A stretch of DNA of 64,000 nt from Temnopleurus reevesii (GCA_036244855.1 BQKZ01000965.1:1-64000), one strand, 5' to 3'; counted from the first letter of the stretch, positions 1 to 14,048 are shown. Translations and numbers: made by a program. The notes: a model not told the origin generated them from the letters alone.

Positions 1-1613
1 ATCATCATCGTCCTATGAATATGGGATGGTAGGGGTGACAGTCCCCTTTTATTCATGCCTGAGGTAAAGGACATCAAACCAAACAATCTTTAAAAAACAT
101 TTGAAGGCCATATGCTAAACTGAATATGATTTTATGCATTGCCGTCTAGCATGCAGTGGATGATTGGTGTAAAATGCACTACTTTCAATACTCGGTGACC
201 TGAAAACTCATATTGACCAGTCAATAATACAGCGTCATACTCATCGATCAATGTAACAATTTGGATATTAAAGTTCACACTGCTTGAGACGATGCATATA
301 TGCATTAAGGCAGAGGCACTATACGAGATTGGCAAACAATCTTCCCATGAAATATTAAATTTTATTCTTTCTTGATAGCTGCCCCCAAAAAATCAATAAT
401 ATTGTACTTCAAAAGGTTGTATCAACTCTAAGATCATGATAGGGATTATGAAAGATTACATGAACTATTTCTCAATAGAACCTCTTTACACATCATTTAG
501 CTTGGTATAAGCATCAGCTTGAAGTGACTAAAATTGAATTTTGATACTTCTTCGCACTCTAAGCACCTGAATGACTATTTTGGTCAATCTTGAAGGAGAG
601 AGATTTTGCAAGGAAATGGTGTCCACCGAGATGACTTTGAGTAAACGCACTACTATTAGAACAAAAAGCGTTATTTTATTTCTCGCTGAACTATGTCAAA
701 GAGCTCAGTATCTTTCATTCTTTTAAAACATTATTAGCCCAAAACTAAAGTCTAAATCAAACTTCAAAGCACAAAAGCTTTTGCCTCAAGTCTGTGTTGA
801 AATATTAAAAAAAAAAATTATTCCTCATCTCATTACCAATCCTAGTTTTTAGAAGGGTACTCACTTTGCTTTTTTCAAGTTGCTTTTTTAATCTAGATAA
901 TAAGTTCTCATAAATAAACAAATAAAGGATTACAAATATCAAAACTCATAGGAATAAACAGGCTTACATCAATATGTGACACTACATTTACACTACATCT
1001 TTGTACAACACAACCCCATGTTAACATGCCTTTGAAGACAGCATGCTGTGCATTAATATATAGGCTAACAAGAAGAAGAGCATGCTTGATTAGCTTGCTT
1101 CCAAGAAGTATGTATAGGGATGAGGTCTGGGAGATGTGGTAGGACTGTGCTTTGGTTTGGTTGTGAAATAGCTACAAGAGACATCGGTAATGAGAGCTTT
1201 ATTGTGGTGGGAATGATATGCACTTCATTTTGGATGGATGAGCTTCACTATGATAAAAGGTCATTTTGAGAACTATGTTTCATTTCACTTGTGGTCCCCT
1301 TGATATGAAGAAAAACATTACTATTTCCCCCATAAAACTATTTACTTTTGAATGCTGGCTGCCTGAAAATGAATTCCAAAACATATAAATCTTAAGATTT
1401 TCATTCTCAATTTATCTCTGTATATGGCTACCAAAATTGGAGCTGCTTTAAATGATAATGTAACTGTTATATTTTCCCACTTCAATACATGCTTTTAGGG
1501 TCTATATTGTGTTGTCACACAGTTGATTCCTTGCAAACATTCATAACTTGTTCATCATTACTAATGTGAGTTGTTGATTATAGCATTACAAATCTCAAAT
1601 GATTTGTCTAACA
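1..1613. other. No recognised feature
   Basis: AT-rich sequence with only chance-length reading frames. No splice-flanked coding exon, RNA gene or repeat structure is seen. It could be intron of the minus-strand gene. Confidence 0.5.
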
Positions 1614-1866
1614 ATTTTCTGGTTCATATAGGCCCTTTGAAAAAAAATCTGTCTCACTGACATGTACATAAAAGTACAAATGGTAACAGATTCTTCCCCC
1701 ATATTGTATTGCGTAGTGATAATGAATCTCGCATTTTACAATAACAATAAATAAAGTAATAATAAAAAGCAAGATTCATTATCACTACACCATACAATAT
1801 GGGGAAATAATCTGTTACCATTTGTACTTTCATGTAAACTTCAGTGAGACCCATGAACCAGAAAAT
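1614..1866. repeat. Long hairpin (~250-bp inverted repeat), likely MITE
   Basis: Left arm 1614-1732 pairs with right arm 1769-1866 around a 36-base AT-rich loop. The outer ends ATTTTCTGGTTCAT / ATGAACCAGAAAAT are perfect. The inner parts GTACAAATGGTAACAGATT and GTGATAATGAATCT are near identical between arms. The left arm has an extra ~20 bases (about 1628-1650). The 80-residue reading frame on the minus strand is a hairpin artefact. Confidence 0.88.
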
Positions 1867-3740
1867 AAAAGTGGATATTTGCATTCTATAAATCATCTAT
1901 ATTATCATTGTTAGCATCATTGTTGATGGAATCATTTCGGATCTCGAGCAAAAAAAGAAACAAGCTACTTTATTTTTCCATTTTTTATTTTACTGAGGAT
2001 CATATAATGTCGATACTGCAGGCAGAAACAAATTTCATATGATGATAAATGATGTGAGATTTAGCTTCTCCTCTTCATATAAAATGAAGTATTCCACATC
2101 TAATGACCATTCCCATTAATGTTTGAACTAGCCTGGATGTTTACATAAGACCTGTTGGTACCCATTAGAAAACAAACAATGAGGCGACGCCCACTTGTTA
2201 CATTAGCACTGTCAATAGCTGTAATACACCCATTATTGGGTACTCCTCTTCACATATAACCTAGCAGCCTAGGATGGGGAATATTGGAGAGTAATTTATG
2301 CTTGGCTTGAGAGAAAACCAATCTATCCACTGGTTGTATTTTGGCAGAGTACAGTGGATAGAGCTCCTTACTAGAACAGATATGGACTATTTTTTCTTAT
2401 CATTATTACTATTTCGAAGTTGACTTGAGGACTCATAATATATCAATCAAAGGGCTTGGGCAAGTTTTATTTCTAACAAAACAAATTAGACACCAAATCT
2501 GTGATGACAATATCAGAAGATAAATTGTTTAGAGTAATTACACAAAATGCAAGAGATGCTGCTTATATGAATCCACTTTAGATATATCATCTGTCTACTG
2601 CCTGTTTAATAAAAAAATTGGGTTGTTCGTGCTCTGGAAGCAGGGTATTGATTCAATAATATTTGATGAGTCAAAATGCTCTAAGCATCTTCCTGACAGT
2701 TCATCAGAAACGATCGTTATTGATCAGGGATTAAAGGTAATTAAGATGTCAATCACATGTCTTCGGCAATAAACCATGCACCATGTAAGACAAATATAAA
2801 TCTATTGTGATATTGTTTGGATTTGATCTATTGATTGTTTCTGTGATAAGTTTATTACTATCAGTGACATTGCTTAATTATTGGTTTTTAATGAATATGT
2901 CATTAGCATGGACCTGGTTTATATTGAAAGTCCATAGATAAGCATATTCTCCACTACAATATTCTTTATTAAATGCATCTTTTCTCAGAAATATTAAAGG
3001 GAAATGTCATGGAATCACTCTTTAAAAGAAATAAACAGGAATCACAAAATATATAAAAAAGGAGGAGAGAGAAATCAGTGTTACCTTTATCAAAACCAAC
3101 ATTTTACTACAACAAAAGGCAGATTTTAAAAAGAGCTGCATGTTTGCTTTTTCTTCTTTCAAAATACAATGAAACAAGTTTGTTGTCAATTTTTATTTAC
3201 TATTCCGATTAACTCTCTTGCAAACACATGAGAATGGGTGGGAAGCAATGAGATTTGTGTAGGGTCATGTATCACACAGCTGTATGTAAGTGAGCTCTAG
3301 AAGCAACATAGAATTGATTGAGAGATCTGAAGAGAGAGACTCCAAGCAAGTTGATTTGAATGCAACCAGAAAACAGGTGCATGGTCTCTTGCCTCATTCA
3401 CTGTCACAAGACTTTCATCATATTACTTCAAAAGGAGTTGGAGAGAAGTTGAGATGTATGCCATATCGGTGCTGAGGATTATCTAGAGTGCGTCTGCTGA
3501 TTCAATACGCGACTCTGCAGAACACATACTAAACAACTTAGCGTTTCTATGCACGAAAGGAAATTACGAAAAACCCAAGACTTAAAGGAAATAAAGGAGA
3601 ATAAAAAAGGAAACTAATTATAAAAATGAATAAGAAAAGAAAGAGAAGGAGAAAAACTAAAGAAAGACAAAATGATACATGTTGAGGCAAGTCAAGTCAA
3701 TTAATAATACCCGAAATACAATTTCATTTCAAGTTACTAA

Positions 3741-3771
3741 AAATGTCATACATCTATAGTGTATGACATTT
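3741..3771. repeat. Perfect 12-bp-arm hairpin
   Basis: AAATGTCATACA (3741-3752) and TGTATGACATTT (3760-3771) are exact reverse complements around a 7-base loop, immediately before the tandem array at 3770-4250. Confidence 0.85.
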
Positions 3772-4250
3772 GTGAAAAATATTAGGGTATAGTGTTTCCA
3801 CATCTACTATAGATCACAAATCACAAATGTTCAATATGGTGTCATGGTAAAACAATAGGTGGCTAAGTTTCAAACAAATAATCAGAAGCTATCCTATGTC
3901 ATCATTCTGCGAAATCAGCACTGTACTTCTCGGTGAAAATGACTTCTCATAATGTTTCAACATCTAATACAGACCTCCAATATTCAATGTATTCTACACA
4001 TCAAATCTTTATTCAAACGAACCTTCAAAGTATCCCATAAGTGTACCTGTATCTGTTTGCCAAGGCTGTTAGTATTTCATTGAGTTACTCAAATCACATT
4101 CTATGACATAAAGAATATACTAGGTAAAAGACATGTTATAATGTTTCCACATCTACAGAAGATAACATTCCAAAGTATTCAATAATATCAAATTGTGTGG
4201 GACAGAAATGCTAATGTTCACAATTCTGTGAAAATACCAATCATTTATTC
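3770..4250 (+). repeat. Degenerate tandem array, three ~160-190-bp units
   Basis: The landmark (A)ATGTTTCCACATCTAC recurs at about 3791, 3951 and 4140. Each is followed by a CA-rich stretch and a TTCAATA-type box about 35 bases later, and preceded by a TCTG(C/T)GAAA... box. Divergence between units is high, so this is an old array. Confidence 0.6.
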
Positions 4251-4891
4251 TTATCAAGCACACCACAAATCATATATAATCAAGAACCTTAGTTTTTATC
4301 TTGCCAAAAGTGTATATAATCAAAGCAAAATTTTACTCCTATAAATATTAGTCCTTGCCACTGCATACTTCAAACAGACATGTTTGCATCAACTTTGTGA
4401 GATTATATTTCTAAGGAAAATAATTGTAGAATCCTTTCAATTGGAACCTTTTTTATGTACATCTAAAGAAATTTTCAATGAATCTCTGACTGGTCCCAAT
4501 TCCAGTGATTGCTTGGGGATTTGTTGATATCCAAGGTTGAATCAGGTTTCCAGTGATCAGCTGTAAGAAGATCTGGCCTTCCTACATCTCAAAGTATATC
4601 TTTCACATACAATCTCACCTTCCTACATCTCACATGATGACCAGCCATCTATCACATACAATCTAAACTGGCTGTCCATTTAACTTTACAGTGAGTGCAC
4701 TTTCACGGGATTACGCCATCTTCAAGTCCGTTGGGCTTCAACAGCCACTTTCCTCCTTATCCTTATGTCATGTTTTCATTTAGATTATGTGACAACACAT
4801 AGAAAATTTGGAAAGTGGCAGTGTAATACCCAATAAAACATCTTTATACAAATTAGTCAGTTGAACTTGTTATCTAATATTACAAGTACAC

Positions 4892-4963
4892 GTACAGTGC
4901 AAGACAGAATATGTTGCAATGTTATCACTATAAAAGCTCAGAACAATAGTAATAACAGGTACA
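4892..4963. mobile_element. Hairpin MITE, shortened copy 2
   Basis: Shares GTACAGTGCAAGACAG (against GTACAATGCAAGTCAG), TTATCACTATAAAAGCTCAG and GAACAATAGTAATAACAGGT with the element at 30400-30543. It lacks the central part of that hairpin, so it looks like an internal deletion derivative. Confidence 0.55.
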
Positions 4964-5300
4964 GGTAAGCAAATTATTCAAACTTTATATGGGGTAGTAA
5001 TATTACATTTGAGTTAGCTGTCAAATTCAACATTAAAGACATTGTTAGACGTTAAGATTTTGTTGCTTAAAAAATCATCAAATCAAAACTGTCTGACTTA
5101 TGCAATTACATTCAGATTGATGAAAAACCAACCACGAATGCACAAAAGAAGGAGGTTAAATAGGCACTATCAAGATATCTACGGAAATTTAATAAAGCAT
5201 ACCACTGTTCACAGTGTGCCTATATGTAGGTCATATTTTTAATTTCACCTTACTAAAATGCTCACTATACATGGAATTTGAAGCCTAATATTTTCCGAGC

Positions 5301-5502
5301 TGAGAACTCGATATAAACTATTTCCCCAGAATAAAGTGGGACATGGACAATAGATCCGTATGCCATGTATTGAACTGTGCAGACACAACAATCACAAGCC
5401 GGTTCCTATTTGAATAGCGTTACAAAGAAGCAGTGAATTGGCGTTTGACTTAATTTCAAGGTTATAGATTACACCTTGTTTTAGTTTCTTTACACCATCA
5501 AC
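5301..5502. mobile_element. MITE of the GATATAAA family, decayed copy 2
   Basis: Shares GATATAAACTATTTCC, ACACAACAATCACAAGCCGG, TACAAAG(A)AGCA and TTAGTTTCTTTACAC-type segments, in the same order and spacing, with 51131-51328. The terminal inverted repeats are barely recognisable here. Confidence 0.6.
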
Positions 5503-7077
5503 CCTTAGGCAGCTTTTAGAATCTGTCTGTTGAGATTTTTTTTTAATAAAAACAATGTCTTTACTTGTATAAAATTGCTGGATTAGACTTGTCTACATCA
5601 GGGGCAAATGAGCACCCTTCCTGTACCTCAGCTCTTATGACTGATGCACAAGTGATACAAGCAGTTCCATTACATGGAGACAGTCAATGATTGAGTAAGT
5701 GAGCAGCTCTCCACAGTCAAGCAAGTGATGCTCAACATCCTGTAGAGAAACACGTCTTATTGGTGATCAATATGGAAGACGACATAATGAGTCATTTCTT
5801 GAAGATGAATTTTGTATTGAAGTATTTCAAACCTATTGGCTTTGTGCTTCTTGGTCTGTTCATATCACTTGATTTTCGCCTACACACTTAACTTTCTTGA
5901 GCATATACATATACATGTACATTGCAATGAAAACTCAAACCAACCCATTTCTCATTCTCTGAAAATTTCATCTTTAACACAACTACCGTATACCAGCGAG
6001 TAAGTGAGATATAGTTCGGCAAATGAAAATGCTCTTAAATGGAATTGTATATTCCCAATTTTGCCAGATTCATCATGTTTACTTTTTCAAAGATTTCTCC
6101 TTTTCGGTTTCTCTTTGTGGAACCTAACCTCACACTTCACACTTCTAAGAACCCTCTTTGTTCTGCTACACTGCAGAGCTGCAATACTTTGCTACATAAA
6201 CAACCCAGTCTCCCATTATCACTCCGGGGTATTCATTTCAGTTCTCGCACCAAGATTCCTTCACTTGATTAATAGGAGATGTACAGAGGGTACTATCCCA
6301 ACCTCATCTCTCTGAACCTTGATTCTTGAAGTCGATGACATCCCTACCACATCACCCGTAGGAGAGCTGATATCCTTCCTCTCACGGTATCATCTGTTAT
6401 TCTTCCAAATATCTCAAGGCTTTCCATAACACTTCAACGAACCTCTATCAAAAAGGTCTACTCAATCTCCTTGGATGTCTACCAATCAACTCTGCATAAA
6501 TTATACTCAACTTGGGTGTCAACATACATTTGGCTCGTGGTATTTTTAATTCACAATATCTATTATCAATTCTGGTAAGAAAATTATGATAATATTCCAT
6601 ATAAATTGAGTAAATTACATTTATGTAGTATATGGATGATAAATCTATAAATAGGTTATTCGTCTCAGTCAATACATTTAGATTCCAATTAAAAATATAA
6701 TTTCATACACAATGGATCTTCCTTAATCTTATATCCATTGATCATTTTTTCTGGAATATAACATCAGTTCGATTGCATCTATCTCTCTCCATTATTATGG
6801 GTATCTATGAATTCCCTCCAGTTATAGCATTTTCTTTAATCTTCATTATCTTCATCATCTAAAAGGTAGCTTCACATCCATCTATGACCATTGAAAGTAT
6901 GTGATACTTGAAATCTTTCAATAAACACAGCTTTGCCGAAGATGGGTCGAAAGGCAACTTTGCCTCCAGCCAAAGGAGAAAATCCAAAGTAGCAAATAAC
7001 AAAAATCCTTAGAGGAAAAGGTTTTCAATGAGATGAGAGACTTCTTTCCATAACAAGAGTAAAATACCACCTCACTA

Positions 7078-7078
<1 letters not shown>

Positions 7079-7114
<36 letters not shown>

Positions 7115-7115
7115 C
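7079..7115 (+). repeat. Poly-C then (CT)n microsatellite
   Basis: Eleven C followed by about 13 CT units. Confidence 0.95.
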
Positions 7116-7493
7116 AACTTGATGATTGTTTCTAGCGTCTACAACATAATCTAGATCTGTCAAGATTAATGCTCTGTTCTATGTTTCAGAGTTCAAATAC
7201 CTCTCATGTACTTTTATGTGACCTGCACACTTAAACCCACCTGAAACAAGTAGAGAACAGCATACAGTTGTTATCTTGGATTACACACATCTGGTGATGC
7301 TTCTAAAAACATCATAACTAAAACAATCTTCATTACTATTTTCAAAAGCATTTTTTCAATATTACATGGATGAAAGCTGAACGTGATAAAGAATGAAATA
7401 TCAGCACGAACGGAGTACATACAGGATTAAACTTTCAAAAAATATTGGTTGTAAGGTCTCTAACTCAAAAGAAAAAGGCAAAATATAGATAAA

Positions 7494-7659
7494 TACAGTC
7501 AAACCTGTCTTTAAAGACCACCCAAGGGAGACAGAAAATTGGGTCTTTAATCCCAGTCAATCTCTACAGACAGACTCATATATATTGCAAATTGCTTTCT
7601 TGGGAGTCAAGGAAGGTGGTCTTTATAAACAGGTGGTTGCTAAAGCATGTTTGACTGTA
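7494..7659. mobile_element. TA-flanked MITE with TACAGTCAAAC termini
   Basis: The left end TACAGTCAAACCTGTCTTTA and right end CATGTTTGACTGTA are inverted repeats, with subterminal GACCACC / GGTGGTC also mirrored (AAAGACCACCCAAG near 7517, GGTGGTCTTTATAAACAGG near 7615). The element is 166 bases with TA at both edges, as for mariner-type MITEs. It has no coding capacity. Confidence 0.8.
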
Positions 7660-10184
7660 TAAATCTATTAAAATGTTGAAGAGTTACAATATATTGAAAA
7701 TTAATTGCATCTCTTTATGTTACAGGCCCTAGGTGTTAATTTCTTACAACACATCTGGGCAAAGTGAGTACACTTAGTATTCTTGTTTACCTTGAAAGTA
7801 GTTCCGCAAAGCTAACATTCAATCATGCTCAAACTACACCACAGAGGCCTTTCCTTTTTCTCTCACACATCACATACAACTTAGGATGTCACGTTTCCAT
7901 GAAAACAATACCCTGTGCGTGAGTTTTTTCTGAATAAAATGAAAAGCATAAAATCATGCACTCTTCACAATTCTAGCAACTTATATTTTATGAAAATGGT
8001 CACAGAGCCCCAGCGGGTAGATGGGAGATTTATTTGAAGAGCGGGACGTGACGATCGGCAGGGCTAGATAGCTACTTTAGGGCTGTAAACCAGATCATCT
8101 GCAAACACTTTTTGGATTGAGATTTCTTTGCTCATTGGATGTGTCTGCCTGCATGCTTCCAGGCGATGGCTCTATGGGTAGATAAGCAAACAGAGAGGCT
8201 TGTGAGAGGGTGTCAGGATGGATGGCTCAGGTGAAAGCAAGGTGATAAATGATGACCAGTCCATCTCATAAAAGAACTTCACCTGTCTCATCTATCTCTC
8301 TTTCACACATTCTAATTCTGCTTAATGTGCTGCATGAACTTGTGTAAAAGTGTTCTACACTTCAGCTTTTACCTTCAGCTTTACCTTCTGTGAAAACGTA
8401 TTTATAGTGGCTGCAGGATGACAAATATCATTGCTAATGCTGTAAAATGTAAGCTACATGTACCATTACATGACCAATGGCAATACTGCAATTATATCTA
8501 TAATGAAGAGAACCATATTTTCTTAATAATTGTCCAAACACATATCATACCTCAGAAGGAAATTATGTAATATGAAACTGATGTTAAAAGTGAATTGTAG
8601 AACTAAAATCAAAAGACAGATTAAAAGAAACATTTCATTTATCAATCCTTCTTATAACTATTGTAAAATGTGGCAAATTATATTCATGAACAACATATCT
8701 TTTGTAATTATGATTAAAAAAAAGTGATAAGGAAACTAAAAGCTTCATATCGAAACAAAGAGGTAATATGTAAAAAAAAAAAAACAGCTTCCACAGGAAT
8801 AGGATTTCACATACTATTGTAAATGTACTTTTTAATAATGGAAAGAGTATTTCAATTATAATACTCTTTATATCAATCAAAATAAACGAATCGAGAACAC
8901 ACCATTTTAGTTTTTAATTGGACATTCCTCTGCCTATTTTATCTTGATATCATGAAACTAATTTCCTGCTAACATTACCAATACTGATATTATGGAAAAG
9001 CAAGCCACAAACCTGACACAAACAAACCATCAAATGCGCATCAATACACCTGTATCTGGGACACCAAGTGTCATTGCACATTTTCCCACAGTACAAAAAT
9101 AATCTCAGACACACATTTAAAGCGATGAAACTTGGAAATATAGACGTCATCGTGAAGAAAATGTAATGAAGCGTTGGCTAGTACTAATCTCTTTAATGTA
9201 TCCCCTAAAACTAACTCTTTGAATAGCCAAAAACAAACCACACACCAAAGGGCATATGACGACAATGGTCTTCCTTATGCTTTCTTCACTAGAGATAGAT
9301 GTAGGAGGGGGACAGCAGGAAATGGGCCTTGGCATGACGTCAAATGTCTCTGTTTTATTACAAACGCAAATCAACACCTATCTATATACCCTGAGGGAAG
9401 CGTGGCATCAACACATGCTTACAACAAACATATTGTTTATAGGCTGGAACAGGCTATCAGTACACAATATTTCTAATATCACATGTTGTTTTATGGACAT
9501 ATCCATAACGACAGCACTATTTGGTTAAGAAATGAAAAGTTCTCGATGAGGCATATCAAATGAGTACAAGATTGTGATGCAAGGTAACACTCAGGAAAAT
9601 TGGCCAGAACTGTCGCATTCGTGTCAGGATAGCGATTAAGTGATTCTGGAAGGTTTAAGGCTCCATTTACGAGAGACAATAATTTAGTCAGACACTGTAT
9701 TTTGAGGGTCGTATGATAAGGTATCTTTAATGCGCACAGCGCCCAGCAGCTTATGCCACAAGAACCAGTTGATTGTATAATAATATAGCATTTAAACATG
9801 CCATCTCTCCAGTCATTTGGTGGCGCGAGACAAATTATCTAAATGTATCTCATACTCAAATAAATCGCATTAATTTTTTAAAAAGTAAATTCACTTCCAA
9901 TTCTATCTTCTTCTATCCATTCAGAATGATCAATCTAATCAATCTTTTACATGGCTGCAAGTTTTCATCTTAATAATTAATTGTATCATAAATATCATTT
10001 GAGGACTGAAGTTCCCCTGATCAGAATTAGAACCGGAAGTATAAGGTCAAAAGGCGCAAAAATTGCAGCGGACGCCAAATTTTAGTAGATGAACTTTTTT
10101 GGGTTTTAAGCTCGGGATGCACTGAGATGAAAGGGGCCTGTTATGTAATGTACATGCTTTTTTTCCTTGCTTGTCACATACCTG

Positions 10185-10203
10185 AGAGGGGGGGGGGGGG
10201 GGG
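10185..10203 (+). repeat. Poly-G run
   Basis: An uninterrupted run of about 17 G in AT-rich surroundings. Other G or C homopolymers occur near 12301-12326, 28220, 30050, 57942 and 59344. Confidence 0.9.
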
Positions 10204-12300
10204 AGAAAAATTTATTGAGCCCCACCCCAGGTCTTCAAATACTGGCTGCGTACATGTCCCTGTAAAAGTCTATAAGATAAAGGAAATACGATTAATAAGA
10301 CTCCATTGTGTTAAAATTATTGCGCTTATCAGACAATTACTTTGATTCTAAATCATGGCAAATTAACAAAATTGAATTTATATATAACATTTCATCACTG
10401 ATTATTACCGTCTAAATTAATCAATATAAAAAACTAAATAAACTCAATTTTGTCCTCATAAATCATATGTTTCTTGGAAAGTTTTTGACATGAAAATATG
10501 CTTTGGGTTGAGTGACTCAGGACCATATTTCTCCAATCAATCAGGGTTTCTTTACTGTAATGGAATGTATCATTCATAGACAGGAAAATGCCCTTCTCAC
10601 ATTTCACTTTCCTCCAAGAGATATGATGTAAATGAGTGATTATACTATCATGGAGCCATCATAAGGACATCAGTGACCACTTTAGATGACATGATCTTAA
10701 GATAGAGGAAGACGCTCATGAGGATAGACGGGGATGGGACATATGTCGCATCCATTACTACGCTTGCTTGGTCAAGAATCATCCAAGCAGAAAGCATCTT
10801 CCTATAGCGTATCAATCATAATTGGCTGATATCTCCCTTCACGTTGTCCTCCTGGAGCGTTCAAAGGAGGATGCAAAGAGGATAGTATGCAAGGTGGGTC
10901 AATATAAGATCAGTTCGAGATATTGACAAACGTTTTACATGAACCCTCAGTGTGTTCTGTGTGTGTCTCTAAGGCCAAATGGATGGTAGTGCTATATAAA
11001 TGTGTTTATCCTCTTAGCCCATAGCTTGTCCAAATGTTATAGAGTCTGACTTAATAAAAGTATGAACTCTACAATACTTTTATATCACTACGATCTGAAG
11101 TGATAGCAAACATGAACATTAGCAGTTTTCCTAATACTGGTAAAGAGCAATTATAACAGTTTTGCAGCCAGATTCTTATTAAATCAGAGATCTTTCACTA
11201 AATGGTAAGAAATATTTCATACATGAAATCATCACTCAAATTACTGTCAAATTATTGAAGGAGCATTTCCCCAACTATTGGTGGATAATTTTCAAATAAA
11301 TGATAATGACTTTACTCATGTGATGTAATTTGAATATGATTACAGAAATAGTATGATCATATCTAAGACTGATTGAGGAATGGATACAATGAAGGATGCT
11401 TGAATTGGATACGTCAGATGTGCGACTCACGAAATGAACACTCGCATGTACGATCTAATGGTAACCTTCATTACATAACCATTTTTATATTCAGGATTTA
11501 AATTAGCCCAATTTCTTATGCAAACGATTCCATAAAATTTCAATTTCCATTAGATTTTGAGAAGAATAAGAAGAATAGATAGATAAGTACAAACAATTAA
11601 TATAATTGGAAAAACCAACATAGAACGGAAAGTGCAAAAAAATATTTGAATCATTAAAAAGAAAATTGAAAAAACTAAGTGTGGAGCAACAGTAATGCAC
11701 ATGTGAATTTTTCAATTTTATTCCCAATTGATTGAGATACTATATATCATAAAATCCGTTACCCAAATAATTACCAAATATTTACCAAATATTCATCATC
11801 TAACACTTCAAAAAGTTGTTGAGAGAATCACTTTCATCATTAGACCTGATTACAATATCTGCTGTAAGCTAGCCACAACGACCAATTCATTTTATATCAT
11901 AACAAAAATTGTAAGAATGAAATGATAATGAAAGGCAGTTTTGAGTTTGAATGTGAAGATGTTGCTAGCGGCCAGACAGGTGGTTGGGTTACTGGGACTG
12001 GCTACCTCTTGGGAGGGTATGTCTGCTGACTGATGAATAATGGGTAGAAGGAGAATGAAAACTATTCATAAGTGATGTAGGACAACCAGCATCCCTACAG
12101 TGTATAGCAGTGAATTTAAAGGGAAATTAATGGTTACAGATATATTTTTGTGCATTGCAATTAACAAATAATTGATCCTGACTACTTTTGATCCAAAATA
12201 AATTTCTTTAAAAGCACTCAATACTAGTTTTAAGGGATCTTACAAATAACATGGAGCAAAAGAAAAAAAAATAGTCATCAGAAAGAAAAGGTTTAATTAC

Positions 12301-12326
12301 CCCCCCTTTTTTTTTGGGGGGGGGGG
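12301..12326 (+). repeat. C-run / T-run / G-run hairpin
   Basis: A C run, a T run and a longer G run in succession, so the C and G runs can pair around a T loop. Confidence 0.85.
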
Positions 12327-13082
12327 TTAGATGAGAAAAAGCAGGAGGAAGAGGGAGAAATGGAGTAAGAGAGAGGAAGTTATGCATGGGGAAAGAAGAC
12401 TCGACAGATTATTTCTCAAAGTAGAAATTGATTGAGCTCTCGAGCCGCACTGAGTGGTTTCTGTAAGTGTTCATTTAAAAAGCGAACCCATTCAGTCCAA
12501 AGCCTCTGGAATTCAGATGAAGTCTGAATCGACGGAATCACATTTCAAACCATTCAATTCTACTTGAAGCATCAACATTCTGTATTGATCCCCATTGGTT
12601 TCATACTTCATGCAAGATTTCAGATTGAACATTAATAATTGGGGTGACAAGACCTTCAATAAAAATCAATCCTAAATTTAGCATTCACATTATCTTATAC
12701 AACCAGATAAATAAAAGTTTTTTTTTCAACAATATCTTTTCATGCCATGTGCAAAAAAGCAAAATTGATCTAAAGCCTTTATATTGAATTTTTGGAGTAT
12801 AAATACATACTAAAACTTCCTATTTTAGGAACCCTTTGTGGCATACTTGACCTATTCCACCTCTATACTGCTTCTAGCATACAGTGAGAAAAGCTTTGGG
12901 AGCAGGGGAATTCTCATAAGATGGAGCTTCTTTGACCAATTTGTTCATACCATCTAGTCTGCCCAAGATATTCACATCACAGCCCACCCAGGATGTACGT
13001 GAATACCCTCCTAATCATCAACTCTTCAAATAAGCCCAATATAAAGTTCCTTCACTATGTACATTCATACCATCACATGAGT

Positions 13083-13102
13083 ATTTCTTTTTAAAAAGAA
13101 AT
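13083..13102. repeat. Perfect 20-bp palindrome
   Basis: ATTTCTTTTTAAAAAGAAAT is its own reverse complement. In sequence this AT-rich it may be coincidental. Confidence 0.7.
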
Positions 13103-13373
13103 TACGGTTGCAGATTTTTTCATCGAATTTCTTTAATCAATCACATCAAATGTTTATTTTCTCATGAACTTTGGAAAGTACATTTTATAGAAATTGGAAT
13201 AACAATATGGTACAAATGGTCGTGGTTTCCTTCTAAGATGCTAACCAGCTATTGATTATTGCCCCTGCCAGCTTGCACTTTTGATTATGACTAGGGATTA
13301 TTTCTGAAGTACTTAGATGGAAACGCTCCCCTGAATTTACCTTATTCTCATTGAATGAAGAAAAATCAGATGA

Positions 13374-13560
13374 AAACACTGTGAAAATTTGGGCAAAATT
13401 GGACAATCTGTCAAAAAATTTTTGTTCTTTTTCGTTTTCTGAATGATATCAAAATCCCTGTAGCTGATGGGGTTCGGTGTGGTCAGCAACTTTGCAGACT
13501 TTTTGACATACTTGCAGACAACTCCCTATTTATTTTCTATCACAAATTTCTGAAAAGATT
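13374..13560 (+). repeat. Dispersed repeat family 'CTGTGAAAATTTG', copy 1
   Basis: ACTGTGAAAATTTGGGCAAA, then ATTGGACAATCTG, then ATCCCTGTAGCTGATGGGG, GTCAGCAAC and GACTTTTTGACATAC. The same order recurs near 34.97 and 60.25 kb. Confidence 0.55.
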
Positions 13561-14044
13561 GATGAATATAAAGCCAACAACAAATTAATAATTCTAGGCA
13601 GGAACACAATCATCTTGTAAGCATAAATCTTAATCAAAATAGTTTTAAAAGTGTAAGCAGCAAGAATAAACATGGCCAGTGGATGATTTGCTTTTATCAA
13701 GGTTCAAGATCGTAGAGATAGGTCATGAATGTTGCCCTTTTTACCCATGCTAGTAATAAAGCAGAAAGCGGCAGGTATCCTGATCTGACATTTGGAGATT
13801 GGCCTGACATTTCCTGTACCGCATAGATCTACCACTTCCTCCTTTCTATCGAGCTTCTCAAATTCTTACTTAGATTCCCTCCTTTATTTCACCTAAATGT
13901 GTCCGTCTATCTATCTATCCATCTTTGCTATATTCCTTTCTGCAATTTCCTCCCTTTTCATCCTCTCCCTGTCTCTTCCTTCATCTCCTTCTCTTTCTCC
14001 TTATATGCAAACAGTCACTCTCTCCTTCAGTCTCCCTATAACTT

Positions 14045-14048
<4 letters not shown>

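Larger units (their letters stand above)
8000..13370. other. Mostly featureless AT-rich sequence
   Basis: Between the MITE at 7.5 kb and the dispersed repeat at 13.4 kb I see only homopolymer runs and short inverted repeats (for example ATAAAAGTAT...ATACTTTTAT near 11053-11082). Several overlapping reading frames at 8950-9530 occur on both strands, but none has family features or supporting splice sites. A GCTATATAAATG segment near 10993 may be a scrap of a SINE/LINE tail. Confidence 0.45.

Noticed and set aside
1654..1896. 80-residue minus-strand reading frame
   Set aside because: Lies across both arms of a long hairpin and has no protein features.
9174..9528. Cluster of overlapping reading frames on both strands, with an acceptor-like CTTTCTTCACTAG
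   Set aside because: No donor, no family motif, and equal openness on both strands.
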